A stretch of DNA of 64,000 bases from Mesorhizobium sp. WSM3860 (GTDB taxonomy: Bacteria; Pseudomonadota; Alphaproteobacteria; Rhizobiales; Rhizobiaceae). Positions within the stretch are counted from its first letter, which is position 1, and each line of letters starts with the position of its first letter. The stretch spans positions 305,124-369,123 of the forward strand of contig NZ_NSGF01000004.1 in assembly GCF_002294995.1 (NCBI RefSeq). The letters are read 5' to 3'. The translations under genes and the position numbers were made by a program. Below are positions 36,304 through 44,776 of this stretch, piece by piece. The notes under the pieces were generated by a model. It worked only from the letters and a program-made list of their open reading frames with translations. It searched no databases and had not been told where the DNA came from.

Positions 36304-37481
36304 ACACGCAATCGCCGCTCCCCGCTCCGGGTGCTCCGCTGCAACACTACGTTTCCATCGCGCCCTTTGACCTGCAGTCGGTCGAGGCGATGACGCCGGA
36401 GCAGTCGAAGGTCTTTCAGGCGTCGCAGTTGCGGCTGATGTGGTGGAAATTCCGACGGCACCGGCTTGCTCTTGTATCCGGCATATTCCTGGCGGTGCTC
36501 TATTGCGGGATACTGATCTGCGAGTTCCTGGCGCCCTACAATCTGCACACGCGCAACATGGACTACATCTATGCGCCGCCGCAGCGGGTGCACCTGTTCC
36601 ACAACGGCCAGTTCGTCGGGCCGTTCGTCTATGGCCGCCAGATGACGCTGGATATGGACACGCTCAAGCGGAACTACATCGACAAACAGGACGATGTTCA
36701 GCGGATCCGTTTCTTCTGCAAGGGCGACAGCTACCGGTTCTGGGGCCTGATCGAAGGTGACAGGCATTTTGTCTGCCCTGCCGAAAACGGCCAGCTCTTT
36801 CTGGCCGGCACTGACAGGCTGGGGCGCGATGTGCTCTCGCGCATCATCTATGGTGCACGCATTTCACTGACGATTGGCCTCGTCGGCATCAGTTTCAGCT
36901 TCCTGCTCGGCATAGTCATCGGCGGACTGGCCGGCTATCACGGCGGCATCTTCGACCTGATCGTTCAACGGATAATCGAAGTTCTGCAATCGATCCCCAG
37001 CATTCCGCTGTGGCTTTCCCTGGCGGCGATCATGCCGATAACCTGGAGTCCGATCCTGATCTATTTCGGCATCACCGTGATCCTCGGGCTGCTCGACTGG
37101 ACTGGATTGGCGCGGGCCGTGCGTTCAAAGCTTTTAGCGTTGCGCGAGGAGGATTACGTTCTGGCCGCGCAATTGATGGGCGCCAGCAGCGGCCGCATTA
37201 TCCGGCGGCACCTCATTCCCGGCTTCATGTCGCATCTGATCGCGACGGCGACGATCTCCATACCCGGCATGATCCTGGGCGAGACGGCGCTGAGCTTCCT
37301 CGGGCTCGGCCTGCGGGCGCCGATAACCAGTTGGGGCATCCTGCTCACCGAGGCGCGCAGCGTCAGCGTGATCGCATTTTATCCATGGCTACTTTTGCCG
37401 ATCCTCCCCGTCATTCTCGTCATTCTGGCGTTCAACTTCCTCGGCGACGGCTTGCGGGACGCTGCAGACCCCTACAAGTGA
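36300..37481 (+). CDS. ABC importer permease, DppC/YejE type with long N-terminal loop
   Basis: A 393-residue permease. The first helix (~57-78) is followed by a periplasmic stretch of over 80 residues (about 85-170) with several aromatic residues, then GTDRLGRDVLSRIIYGARIS, the standard DppC entry, and the EAA loop (QLMGASSGRIIRRHLIPGF). The enlarged loop is usual for the YejE-like subgroup. It ends the operon, just before a palindromic repeat. Confidence 0.93.
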   Translation: MNTQSPLPAPGAPLQHYVSIAPFDLQSVEAMTPEQSKVFQASQLRLMWWKFRRHRLALVSGIFLAVLYCGILICEFLAPYNLHTRNMDYIYAPPQRVHLFHNGQFVGPFVYGRQMTLDMDTLKRNYIDKQDDVQRIRFFCKGDSYRFWGLIEGDRHFVCPAENGQLFLAGTDRLGRDVLSRIIYGARISLTIGLVGISFSFLLGIVIGGLAGYHGGIFDLIVQRIIEVLQSIPSIPLWLSLAAIMPITWSPILIYFGITVILGLLDWTGLARAVRSKLLALREEDYVLAAQLMGASSGRIIRRHLIPGFMSHLIATATISIPGMILGETALSFLGLGLRAPITSWGILLTEARSVSVIAFYPWLLLPILPVILVILAFNFLGDGLRDAADPYK

Positions 37482-37487
37482 CATCGC

Positions 37488-37540
37488 TAGAGCATGATGC
37501 CGAAAAGTGTGCAGCGGTTTTCGGACGACATCATGCTCTA
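37488..37540. repeat. Palindromic repeat with AGAGCATGATG arms; probable terminator
   Basis: Outer arms TAGAGCATGATG (37488-37499) and CATCATGCTCTA (37529-37540) are perfectly complementary; inner arms CCGAAAA (37500-37506) and TTTTCGG (37518-37524) extend the stem. A T-rich tail follows. I recall the same core as a widely dispersed intergenic repeat in rhizobial genomes. It begins seven bases after the permease stop codon, so it may end the importer transcript. Confidence 0.8.
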
Positions 37541-37735
37541 TGTTTTTGATTTAGCGCCGCTCGCCAAGCCGCAGACTCCGCCCGGTCGTCGGCGGCCCTG
37601 TTCGGTTGTTGCTGTGTTGACCCTTCGCCTCTATATGCGGCGACGCCGGATCGGACTAACAACTTGCTCCCGGGTTTCATTCTGGTCGCGGGCATTGCCG
37701 GTCTCTTGAGCGAGTTCAGGAACACACAAACGGAT

Positions 37736-38215
37736 ATGAGTCGCCTCGAAAGTTTCATCCGCAGGCTGACCGCACAGCGCGATATTCTCGATCAGGTCTG
37801 CGCGGAGGTGGCAAAGATTGAGGGTCCCATCCTTGAACTCGGGCTCGGCAATGGCCGGACGTTCCACCATCTGCGCGAGCGTCTGCCCGGCCGACGGATC
37901 GTGGCTTTCGACCGCGCACTTGCCGCACACGCCAGCTCGATTCCCGAAGCTGAAAACCTTGTGCTCGGCGAAATACGCGAGACGGCGAGCAGGTTCATTG
38001 GCATCGACGCCGCGCTTGTTCATGCCGACATCGGCACCGGCTATGAAGATCGCGATGCAGTGACCTCTACCTGGCTTCCCGGACTGACCGCGCGCTTGCT
38101 TCGCGTCGGCGGCATTGCGGTCAGCGGCACGCCGCTCGATCACCCGCAGTTGCAACGCCTTCCACTGCCGCCTTCGGTACCCGTCGATCGCTATTTTGTC
38201 TGCAGGCGCGTCTGA
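37736..38215 (+). CDS. Small class I SAM-dependent methyltransferase
   Basis: A 159-residue protein. The SAM-binding loop is clear: GPILELGLGNGRTFHHLRE near residues 37-55, followed by RRIVAFDRAL with the ribose-binding Asp. The C-terminus VSGTPLDHPQLQRLPLPPSV contains the family-specific tail. The start is set at the ATG at 37736, with AGGA upstream. It stands alone between the importer and a convergent cyclase; its substrate is unknown. Confidence 0.8.
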   Translation: MSRLESFIRRLTAQRDILDQVCAEVAKIEGPILELGLGNGRTFHHLRERLPGRRIVAFDRALAAHASSIPEAENLVLGEIRETASRFIGIDAALVHADIGTGYEDRDAVTSTWLPGLTARLLRVGGIAVSGTPLDHPQLQRLPLPPSVPVDRYFVCRRV

Positions 38216-38228
38216 GGCCGAAACGGCC
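38216..38228. terminator. Short hairpin GGCCG-AAA-CGGCC between convergent genes
   Basis: A perfect five-base stem with a three-base loop starts right after the methyltransferase stop and ends six bases before the cyclase stop. No T-run follows, so it is at best a weak bidirectional terminator. Confidence 0.35.
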
Positions 38229-38233
38229 CAGGT

Positions 38234-39649
38234 TCAGGGGATCGTGTATACCGCTATCTCCCGCTCGATGCCGCGCAGCGAGACCTCGTGGGGCACGGGC
38301 GTCAGCGCGTTCCTGTGCAACAGATCGGCAGTGAGATTGTCGTCGACCACCGCGCGCGTGGCGAAGATCGCCTGTGCGTTGGCAAGGTTCTGGACCCGCG
38401 AAGCAATGTTGACCGTCTGGCCGAAATAGTCCTGTCGCTCGTTCATAGACACGGCAATGCACGGGCCGGCATGGACTCCGATCTTGAGCAGCAGATCCTC
38501 GCGCCCGCTCTTCTCATTGAGCGCACGCATGGCGTCGCGCATCCTGAGGGCCGCGGCAATCGCACGATCCGGCGTCGCGAAGGTCGCCATTACCGCATCG
38601 CCGATCGTCTTCACCACCGCGCCTGCCTCCGACGCGACGATCTCGTGCAGAACCTGAAAATGCACGCGCACGAGATCGAAGGCTGAAAGATCACCCACCC
38701 GCTCGTAAAGCTCGGTCGATCCGCGCAGGTCTGTGAACAGGAAGGTGAGGCTAGTGATCTTCAGGCGCTGGTCGATGTCGAGCGTATCCGTGCGATAGAG
38801 ATCGCGGAACGTCTGGTTGGTGAGCAGGCGCTTGGCTGTTAGGAAGGGCCGGCGTTTGCCCAGGAGGTCATGCAATTCCTGGCCGGCGATGAAGACCGTC
38901 GGCAGCACGCGGGTGTCGGTCCTGTTCTCGAGCGAAATGCGCAACGGGCCGGGTTGCATCTCCAGCGTCTGGTTCTGGACATGCTCGCGGTCGAAGACCA
39001 AAGAGAGGCTTCGGCGCTCTCTTGTCGGTTCGCCCTTGACGTCGATGAACTGCACTGAATGGGTGACCGGCTCGAAGACGATGATGAATTCGGACGGAAG
39101 CTGTACGGGCAGAACAGCCTTTTCACCGGGCGCAAGCTCGATATCCTCCAGCGAGAACGCTTCCATCGTCTTGGCGAAATCCTCTTCCGGCAGATCGACG
39201 CCGGACGCCCAGTAGATCTGGCGGAAATATTCCACCAACGGCAGTTCGTGTGGATTGTGGGCGGCAATCTTGCGCACGCGAGGACTGACCGTGAATGTCA
39301 CCTCGACCATCTCGTCGAGGGTCGGTGAATAGCCCTCCGAGCACAGCGCGCAGGTATATTCGTCCTTCTGCAGGGTTTTCAGCGTGGCGTTGCTGTCGAG
39401 CACGCCGCCACAGCCGGGGCATAGAACATTCCAGGAAATGTCGAAGAGGCCCACCCGCGCCGCATGCAGAAAGGCACTTATGGCGCGTTCCTCGTCGAGG
39501 CCATGCTTGCTGGCGAAGGCTAGAGCATTGATGCGGCAAAGCTCGCGGTCCTTGCCCTCCGCGATGGTTCGCTTGATCGCAGCGATTGCCCGCGGATCGA
39601 CATCGGTCGATTGCCGCAGAAGCGAGAACAGATCCTGAGTTTCGTTCAT
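38234..39649 (-). CDS. Zinc-ribbon (DUF5939) class III adenylate/guanylate cyclase
   Basis: A 471-residue soluble protein. Residues ~1-65 are helical, a zinc ribbon follows (CPGC 77-80, CALC 100-103), then a beta-rich DUF5939 domain to about residue 280. The cyclase domain (~290-470) has FTDLRGST, VVKTIGDAVMATF with the base-specifying Lys, and YFGQTVNIASRV, where Gln replaces the second specifying Asp but Asn and Arg remain. The start is set at the ATG at 39647-39649, 18 codons inside a longer frame. It probably makes cAMP in response to a soluble cue. Confidence 0.88.
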   Translation of the reverse strand: MNETQDLFSLLRQSTDVDPRAIAAIKRTIAEGKDRELCRINALAFASKHGLDEERAISAFLHAARVGLFDISWNVLCPGCGGVLDSNATLKTLQKDEYTCALCSEGYSPTLDEMVEVTFTVSPRVRKIAAHNPHELPLVEYFRQIYWASGVDLPEEDFAKTMEAFSLEDIELAPGEKAVLPVQLPSEFIIVFEPVTHSVQFIDVKGEPTRERRSLSLVFDREHVQNQTLEMQPGPLRISLENRTDTRVLPTVFIAGQELHDLLGKRRPFLTAKRLLTNQTFRDLYRTDTLDIDQRLKITSLTFLFTDLRGSTELYERVGDLSAFDLVRVHFQVLHEIVASEAGAVVKTIGDAVMATFATPDRAIAAALRMRDAMRALNEKSGREDLLLKIGVHAGPCIAVSMNERQDYFGQTVNIASRVQNLANAQAIFATRAVVDDNLTADLLHRNALTPVPHEVSLRGIEREIAVYTIP

Positions 39650-39852
39650 CGTGCAGGCTCCGGAAGAAGTGCGCCGCCGAACCGTGTTGACCGGACCGCT
39701 CATGGTCCGACTGCGCCATTTTACTTCGAAACGAACCCCACGGCCATTCGAATAGACAAGCCGGCCGATAGCTCAATTCCGTTTGGCGGATTTTCGCCGG
39801 CCGCAAGCGGCATTATGATGATCCATGGGCAATTATCTATGCGGGCTCTCTC

Positions 39853-40677
39853 ATGCCGACATCCGACAATCCGCCGTTTCCCGCCACTCTGCGCCTCTTT
39901 TCCTTGGTGGTCATTGTCGTCCTGGCCGTAGGCGCCGGCCTGTTTTTCGCGCCCGTGCTGGTCAAGCCGCGCTGGCCATGGGCCGTCACCCCGTTCAATG
40001 CCCGCTTCCTTGGTGGCTTCTACACCGCCGAAATGGTCGTGATGGCGGCGCTGCTGTACTGGAATCGCTGGTCGCCTGGCAGGCTCGTGCTCGTCATGGC
40101 CCTCATCTTCACCGTCATCGTGTCGGTGGCGTCGTTCATCAATCTCGGCCATTTCAACTTCGCGCGCAAAGCGCCTTGGCTGTGGTTTCTGGTCTATCTT
40201 GGTTCGGCCGCGGTATCCGGGCTGTTCCTATGGCGGGCCAGGGCCCGTCCTTCTGCAAAAGGCGTGACCTTAAAGCCCGCATGGCGCGGCTACATGCCGG
40301 TGGAATCGGCAGTCCTTGGGCTCTATGGCGTCGGCCTGTTGCTGTTCCCTCTGACGTTCGGCAGTTTCTGGCCATGGCCGGTCGATGGCTTCCACGCTCA
40401 GGTCTACAGCGCCATCTTCCTCGCGGGGGCAGGCGGCATATATGTCGTCTGGAGAAGCGCGCCGCGCGAGGAACTGCTGGTGCTGGGCTTGGCGCAGTTG
40501 CTGATCGGCCTGCTTGCCATTCTTGGACTCGTCATCACCGACGCTGCCGTGCATCGGATCGACTGGACGGCGACCGGGACATTGTGCTGGCTCGCCCTTT
40601 TCGGCTGGATCGGCATCAGCGGCGTCTTCAAACTCTCCGCCGCCACTCGGTATTTTAGCTCGCACTCGGCATCATAG
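39853..40677 (+). CDS. Polytopic membrane protein of unknown function
   Basis: A 274-residue protein with seven or eight predicted transmembrane helices and short loops. I do not recognise the family. Landmarks are PRWPWAVTPFNARFLGGFYT near residues 39-58 and GSFWPWPVDGFHAQVYSAIF in the second half, two similar W-P-W/F-x-A/AR segments that suggest an internal duplication. Divergent from the zinc-ribbon cyclase. Confidence 0.75.
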   Translation: MPTSDNPPFPATLRLFSLVVIVVLAVGAGLFFAPVLVKPRWPWAVTPFNARFLGGFYTAEMVVMAALLYWNRWSPGRLVLVMALIFTVIVSVASFINLGHFNFARKAPWLWFLVYLGSAAVSGLFLWRARARPSAKGVTLKPAWRGYMPVESAVLGLYGVGLLLFPLTFGSFWPWPVDGFHAQVYSAIFLAGAGGIYVVWRSAPREELLVLGLAQLLIGLLAILGLVITDAAVHRIDWTATGTLCWLALFGWIGISGVFKLSAATRYFSSHSAS

Positions 40678-40752
40678 GTTGCAGGGACGGCTGGATTTTC
40701 AGGTGACGTAGGGTGCATCCTACCGTGCCGATTGGCCTTCGCCGGGAACGTT

Positions 40753-41277
40753 ATGACCAGCAGAACCTCGCCATCCTCGGAGAAAATCCAGCCGCAGCTC
40801 CGACCCGTTCGGCTAAGCGATGCGGAGACGCTTTGCGCCATCTTCAATATGCCGGGCTTTCGCTGGGGCACGCTCAGGATGCCCTTCGAAAGGGTGGACC
40901 AGGTGGAGCGGCGCATCGCCAAGTCCGGCCAGGAAACCACCTGGATCGTTGCGGAGGTGGAGGGCAAGGTCGTCGGCCATGGCAGCCTGGTCGTGCAGGG
41001 TTCGCCGCGCCGTTCGCATATCGGCGAGATCAATATCGGTCTTGACGATGCCTTTGTCGGCAAGGGCATCGGCTCTGCCATACTCGGCGCGCTGCTCGAC
41101 GTGGCCGACAACTGGCGCGCTCTGAAGCGGGTCGAATTGACCGTCTATGCCGACAACGAACCGGCCATCCGTCTCTATGCGAGCCACGGCTTCGAGGTCG
41201 AAGGTCGGCATGTGAGGGCCGGTTTTACCGACGGGCAGTACCACGACCTCCTCAGCATGGCCCGGCTGCGGTTCTGA
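40753..41277 (+). CDS. GNAT family N-acetyltransferase
   Basis: A 174-residue protein with a full GNAT fold: LRPVRLSDAETLCAIFN at the N-terminus, IGEINIGLDDAFVGKGIGSA as the acetyl-CoA pyrophosphate loop, and ELTVYADNEPAIRLYASHGF near the C-terminus. It is close to the RimJ/RimL and SpeG-like groups that acetylate small amines or antibiotics. Followed by an unknown gene after 16 bp, so the two are likely co-transcribed. Confidence 0.88.
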   Translation: MTSRTSPSSEKIQPQLRPVRLSDAETLCAIFNMPGFRWGTLRMPFERVDQVERRIAKSGQETTWIVAEVEGKVVGHGSLVVQGSPRRSHIGEINIGLDDAFVGKGIGSAILGALLDVADNWRALKRVELTVYADNEPAIRLYASHGFEVEGRHVRAGFTDGQYHDLLSMARLRF

Positions 41278-41293
41278 GCGGCTAGACGGGACA

Positions 41294-42679
41294 ATGACCG
41301 CCGTGGCTGACCCAACCCCCACGCCTCCGATAGAAATCCTGGCTGTGCTGTCGCTGCTCTGCCCGGAAGTCGTGCGTGACATCGAGCAGAAATGGAATGC
41401 ACCGGTTTCCGACTACGCCCGCCATCTGTGGCGGCCGGTGGCGAGGCCTGCATCGGGCCCGGCGATCGCTGCCCGCTCGATCCTGCGCGACGTGCTGCAG
41501 CAGCGTCTTGGTGCGATCATGCAGCCTGAAGAGGTCGGCAAGGCCCTCGAAGCGTTCGAGCACAGACCGGTGATTCAGTCCGGCCTGCACTGTCTGCTTC
41601 TGATGGACCGGATCACCTTCGACGCCCTCCTGCTTGCCTGGCTCGGCGCGGTCGAAAGCGGGCTCTCGGCCTTCTTCTGCTTCATGGGAACGACGATGAC
41701 CATGGAGACAATCGGCCGGGAAGGGCCGGGATGGCTCGATGTCGGCGACGACAAGGTCAACCTGTTTGGCATGGGGCGGCACAAGCTGTGCCGCAAAAGC
41801 GCCTGCGTGGCCGGTCCCGTCTTCCTCAACAAGCGCGCGCTCGAAGCGGTGGGCGATGAAACGGATGCCAGCCGCTGGCTGGGCACACTGCTTGCCAGCC
41901 GGGACAAGATGTTTGCAACCGCGGCCGACGCGGTGACAGCCCTCAACGAGGATCTGGTCGCCAGTTGGGACTGTTCCGGCATGGCCCAGCCGGTTTTCAT
42001 CGATGATCGGCTCGCCGCGGCCGCCATGGCTCGGCATCTGCAATATGACCGAAGCCTTGTTTCCAGGCTGCTCCTTGAACCCGCAAGACGCCAGCGTCTC
42101 GAACGTGCCTTGCAAGAGACCGCATCGAGCCCATTTGGCAGATTCCTGCCCAATGCCACGGCCTATTTCTGGGGCATCCGCGACGAGCGCGTGCGCAAGC
42201 TCGTCCTCGAGGACGGCCACCTGATCGAGCCCGACAGGCCGCATGGTCTTTCCATCCCGTTCGAGCGAGTACATCTCAAGCAGGCGCTGCTGGAAGGCGT
42301 GCTGCTGCCGAACTTGTTCATGACGTTCCTGGTTCTTGCCATATTGCCGCGCGTGCGGGTTGTGGGCGGCCTGAGACAGATTGGCTATGTCGCGCTTTTC
42401 CACTCGATCCTGCTGGCCGCGCTGGACGAAAACGCGCCGGAAGAGCGCGATCTGGCTCAGGAGCTGCAGGTGCGGGAAAATGCCTGGGGCGTGCGGGTCA
42501 TCGATGAAAAGATCTCGGTCCGCGAGCAGCTTGCCGGCCTGCTGGAAGGAGCGCTCTTCCCGGACCTGCTCCGGCAGTATCGTTTGCGGACATTTGCCGA
42601 GACGACCGACGACCTAAAACTGGTTCGAGAAGACGCCCGATGGCGCAAGATCGGCCAGGCAGAGATCAAGGCGACCTGA
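41294..42679 (+). CDS. Uncharacterised 461-residue protein
   Basis: I do not recognise this protein. It is mostly helical by composition, opens with a Pro-rich lead (DPTPTPPIEILAVLSLLCP), and has conserved-looking segments such as CFMGTTMTMETIGREGPGW and LLPNLFMTFLVLAILPRVRV. The latter, residues ~335-360, is hydrophobic enough to be a membrane or core helix. Coding is well supported by length, codon bias and spacing from the acetyltransferase upstream. Confidence 0.75.
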   Translation: MTAVADPTPTPPIEILAVLSLLCPEVVRDIEQKWNAPVSDYARHLWRPVARPASGPAIAARSILRDVLQQRLGAIMQPEEVGKALEAFEHRPVIQSGLHCLLLMDRITFDALLLAWLGAVESGLSAFFCFMGTTMTMETIGREGPGWLDVGDDKVNLFGMGRHKLCRKSACVAGPVFLNKRALEAVGDETDASRWLGTLLASRDKMFATAADAVTALNEDLVASWDCSGMAQPVFIDDRLAAAAMARHLQYDRSLVSRLLLEPARRQRLERALQETASSPFGRFLPNATAYFWGIRDERVRKLVLEDGHLIEPDRPHGLSIPFERVHLKQALLEGVLLPNLFMTFLVLAILPRVRVVGGLRQIGYVALFHSILLAALDENAPEERDLAQELQVRENAWGVRVIDEKISVREQLAGLLEGALFPDLLRQYRLRTFAETTDDLKLVREDARWRKIGQAEIKAT

Positions 42680-42759
42680 GCTTCGCATCAGGTTTTATTC
42701 GCGGAGGGTCCATCGCGATCGGCTGCAGTTCAGGGCTAGGCCCCGACATGACCTCGCTG

Positions 42760-44532
42760 TCATTGCACGATACCGGCCTTGCGGAGCCCGTCCACGACGA
42801 GTTCGAAATCGGCAGGGTTCTTGTAGGGCAAGACTTTGCGTCGGTAGTCCAGCGAATAGTCGGGATTGACGCGAAGCACCTCCTGCCATGCCTCGCGGGC
42901 CTCGGTGAAACGGCCCAGATGGCCGTAGCTGGCGGCCAGAAGCGCGCGCGAGACGTCGGTGACAGCGTTGCGAGCCAGCCGTTGCAGCAAGAGGTCAACG
43001 GCCTCTTCGTACCGTCCGAGTTGAAACGATGCCAAAGCCTGGAAATGCAGAAGCACATCCGGAAAGTATGGATTCAGGCTCTTGCCCCGGGCGTAGCTCT
43101 CGAGCGCCTCCTCGGATCTGCCCGAATAGTGCAGCGCCTCGCCGAGGATCACGTGCCCTTCGGCGAAGTTCGGATTGAGGGCTATCGCGTGCTCGGCCTC
43201 GTTGATGGCCTCATCGTGCCGTCGTGTATACAGCTTGACGATAGCCAGCGCCCAGTGCGCCCAGGGATCGCTGTCATCCAGCGTTACCGCTCGTGTTGCA
43301 GCCTCTTCCGCTTGCGCCATCGATTCCGGCGGCGACGCACTCCACCTGTTCAGGTAATCCAACCCGTGCGTGAGGGCGAGGAAGGCGTGGGCAGAGGCAA
43401 ACTTCGGGTCCAGTTCGATGGCACGTTGCAAGAGGTCGCGGGCTGCGACGTTCGTCTCCTTCGTCAGCCGGTGCCACAGCTCCCGGCCCCGCAGGAAATA
43501 GTCATACGCCTCCGTGTTGCGCGCATACTCGGGCGCCAGCCGCTGACGGTCGCCCTCAGTCAGATTGAGCGCCAACGCCCCGACGATCTGCTGCGTCACG
43601 TCGTCCTGCACGGCAAATATGTCGGTCAGGTCGCGATCGAACCGCTCCGCCCAAAGATGGCCGCCCGAGGTTGCATCGATGAGCTGCGCGGTGATGCGCA
43701 CTCTGTTCCCCGACTTGCGTACGCTGCCCTCAAGTACATGCCGCACGCCGAGCTTCGAGCCTACCTCCTGCACATGGACGTTCTGGCCCTTGAAGGTGAA
43801 CGCCGAATTGCGCGCGATGACGAAGAGTTGCGACAGTTTGGACAGCGCCGTGATGATGTCTTCAGAGATGCCGTCGGCGAAGTAATCCTGTTCGGCGTCA
43901 CCGCTCATGTTGGCGAACGGCAGGACGGCGATCGACAATTTCGGCGGCGCTGCCGTCGCGGGCCGGCTCGCAGTGGTTTCCGGGGTCGCGGCCGCCTTGG
44001 TCCCGGGGCTGCCGACTTGCAGCGAATAGACCCGGATCGGCTCGGCGATGTTCTTGAGCTGCGTGCTGCCGAGATCGCTGACCGAGAGGTCGAGCCTCGC
44101 CTTGACCTGGCGATAGGCATCCTCGGACAGGCAGATGGCGCCGGGCGCCGCGACGCCCTCCAAACGCGAGGCGATGTTGACGCCGTCGCCCATGAGGTCG
44201 CCGTCGCTCTCTTCGACCACATCGCCCAGATGGATGCCGATCCTGAACTCGATGCGGCGGTCCTGCGGCACGCCGGCATTGCGCTCGACCATGCCGTTCT
44301 GAACCTCAACGGCGCAGCGCACGGCATCCACCACGCTGCGGAACTCGACCAGCGCTCCATCGCCCGTGCGCTTAATCACCCGCCCGTTGTGGACTGCGAT
44401 GATCGGATCGATAAGATCGCTGCGCAGTGCCCGCAACCTCGCCAAGGTACGGTCTTCGTCCGCGCTCGCGAGTCGGCTGTATCCGACCACATCTGCAGCC
44501 AGGATTGCGGCTAGCTTCCGATTCTCGCTCAT
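42760..44532 (-). CDS. Class III adenylate cyclase with TolB-like and TPR domains
   Basis: A 590-residue soluble protein of a type abundant in rhizobia. The cyclase domain is N-terminal (residues ~5-175): Asp14 (AADVVGYS), Lys54 and Asp58 (RVIKRTGDGALVEF), and GDGVNIASRLE. Residues ~200-330 resemble the TolB-like domain (SIAVLPFANMSGDAEQDYFA, then DGISEDIITALSKL), and ~340-590 hold TPR repeats. The start is set at the ATG at 44530-44532, since the 24 upstream residues are not family-like. Active residues are present. Confidence 0.9.
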   Translation of the reverse strand: MSENRKLAAILAADVVGYSRLASADEDRTLARLRALRSDLIDPIIAVHNGRVIKRTGDGALVEFRSVVDAVRCAVEVQNGMVERNAGVPQDRRIEFRIGIHLGDVVEESDGDLMGDGVNIASRLEGVAAPGAICLSEDAYRQVKARLDLSVSDLGSTQLKNIAEPIRVYSLQVGSPGTKAAATPETTASRPATAAPPKLSIAVLPFANMSGDAEQDYFADGISEDIITALSKLSQLFVIARNSAFTFKGQNVHVQEVGSKLGVRHVLEGSVRKSGNRVRITAQLIDATSGGHLWAERFDRDLTDIFAVQDDVTQQIVGALALNLTEGDRQRLAPEYARNTEAYDYFLRGRELWHRLTKETNVAARDLLQRAIELDPKFASAHAFLALTHGLDYLNRWSASPPESMAQAEEAATRAVTLDDSDPWAHWALAIVKLYTRRHDEAINEAEHAIALNPNFAEGHVILGEALHYSGRSEEALESYARGKSLNPYFPDVLLHFQALASFQLGRYEEAVDLLLQRLARNAVTDVSRALLAASYGHLGRFTEAREAWQEVLRVNPDYSLDYRRKVLPYKNPADFELVVDGLRKAGIVQ

Positions 44533-44776
44533 GGGCACGCGTCCTCGTCTCCATGATAGCAGGAACACGGAGGGTAAGAGGGAATTTTCGTGGACGACGG
44601 CCACGCAGCCGCCGAAACCGGCAGCGCTCTGCCGTCGGGCCTAGACCGATCGCTCGATGCCCGATTTTCGCTGCCGCTTGCTGGCCGACGGCTATCGGTT
44701 CATTCTTGTCTGAATACCCCGGCCGTGAAGTGCGTGGCGAGGTCACGCCGTCATGGCTCCAGTGAGGTCTTGCTCG

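Noticed and set aside
42640..44514. 624-codon plus-strand frame
   Set aside because: Entirely antisense to the TPR cyclase, whose catalytic motifs are unambiguous.
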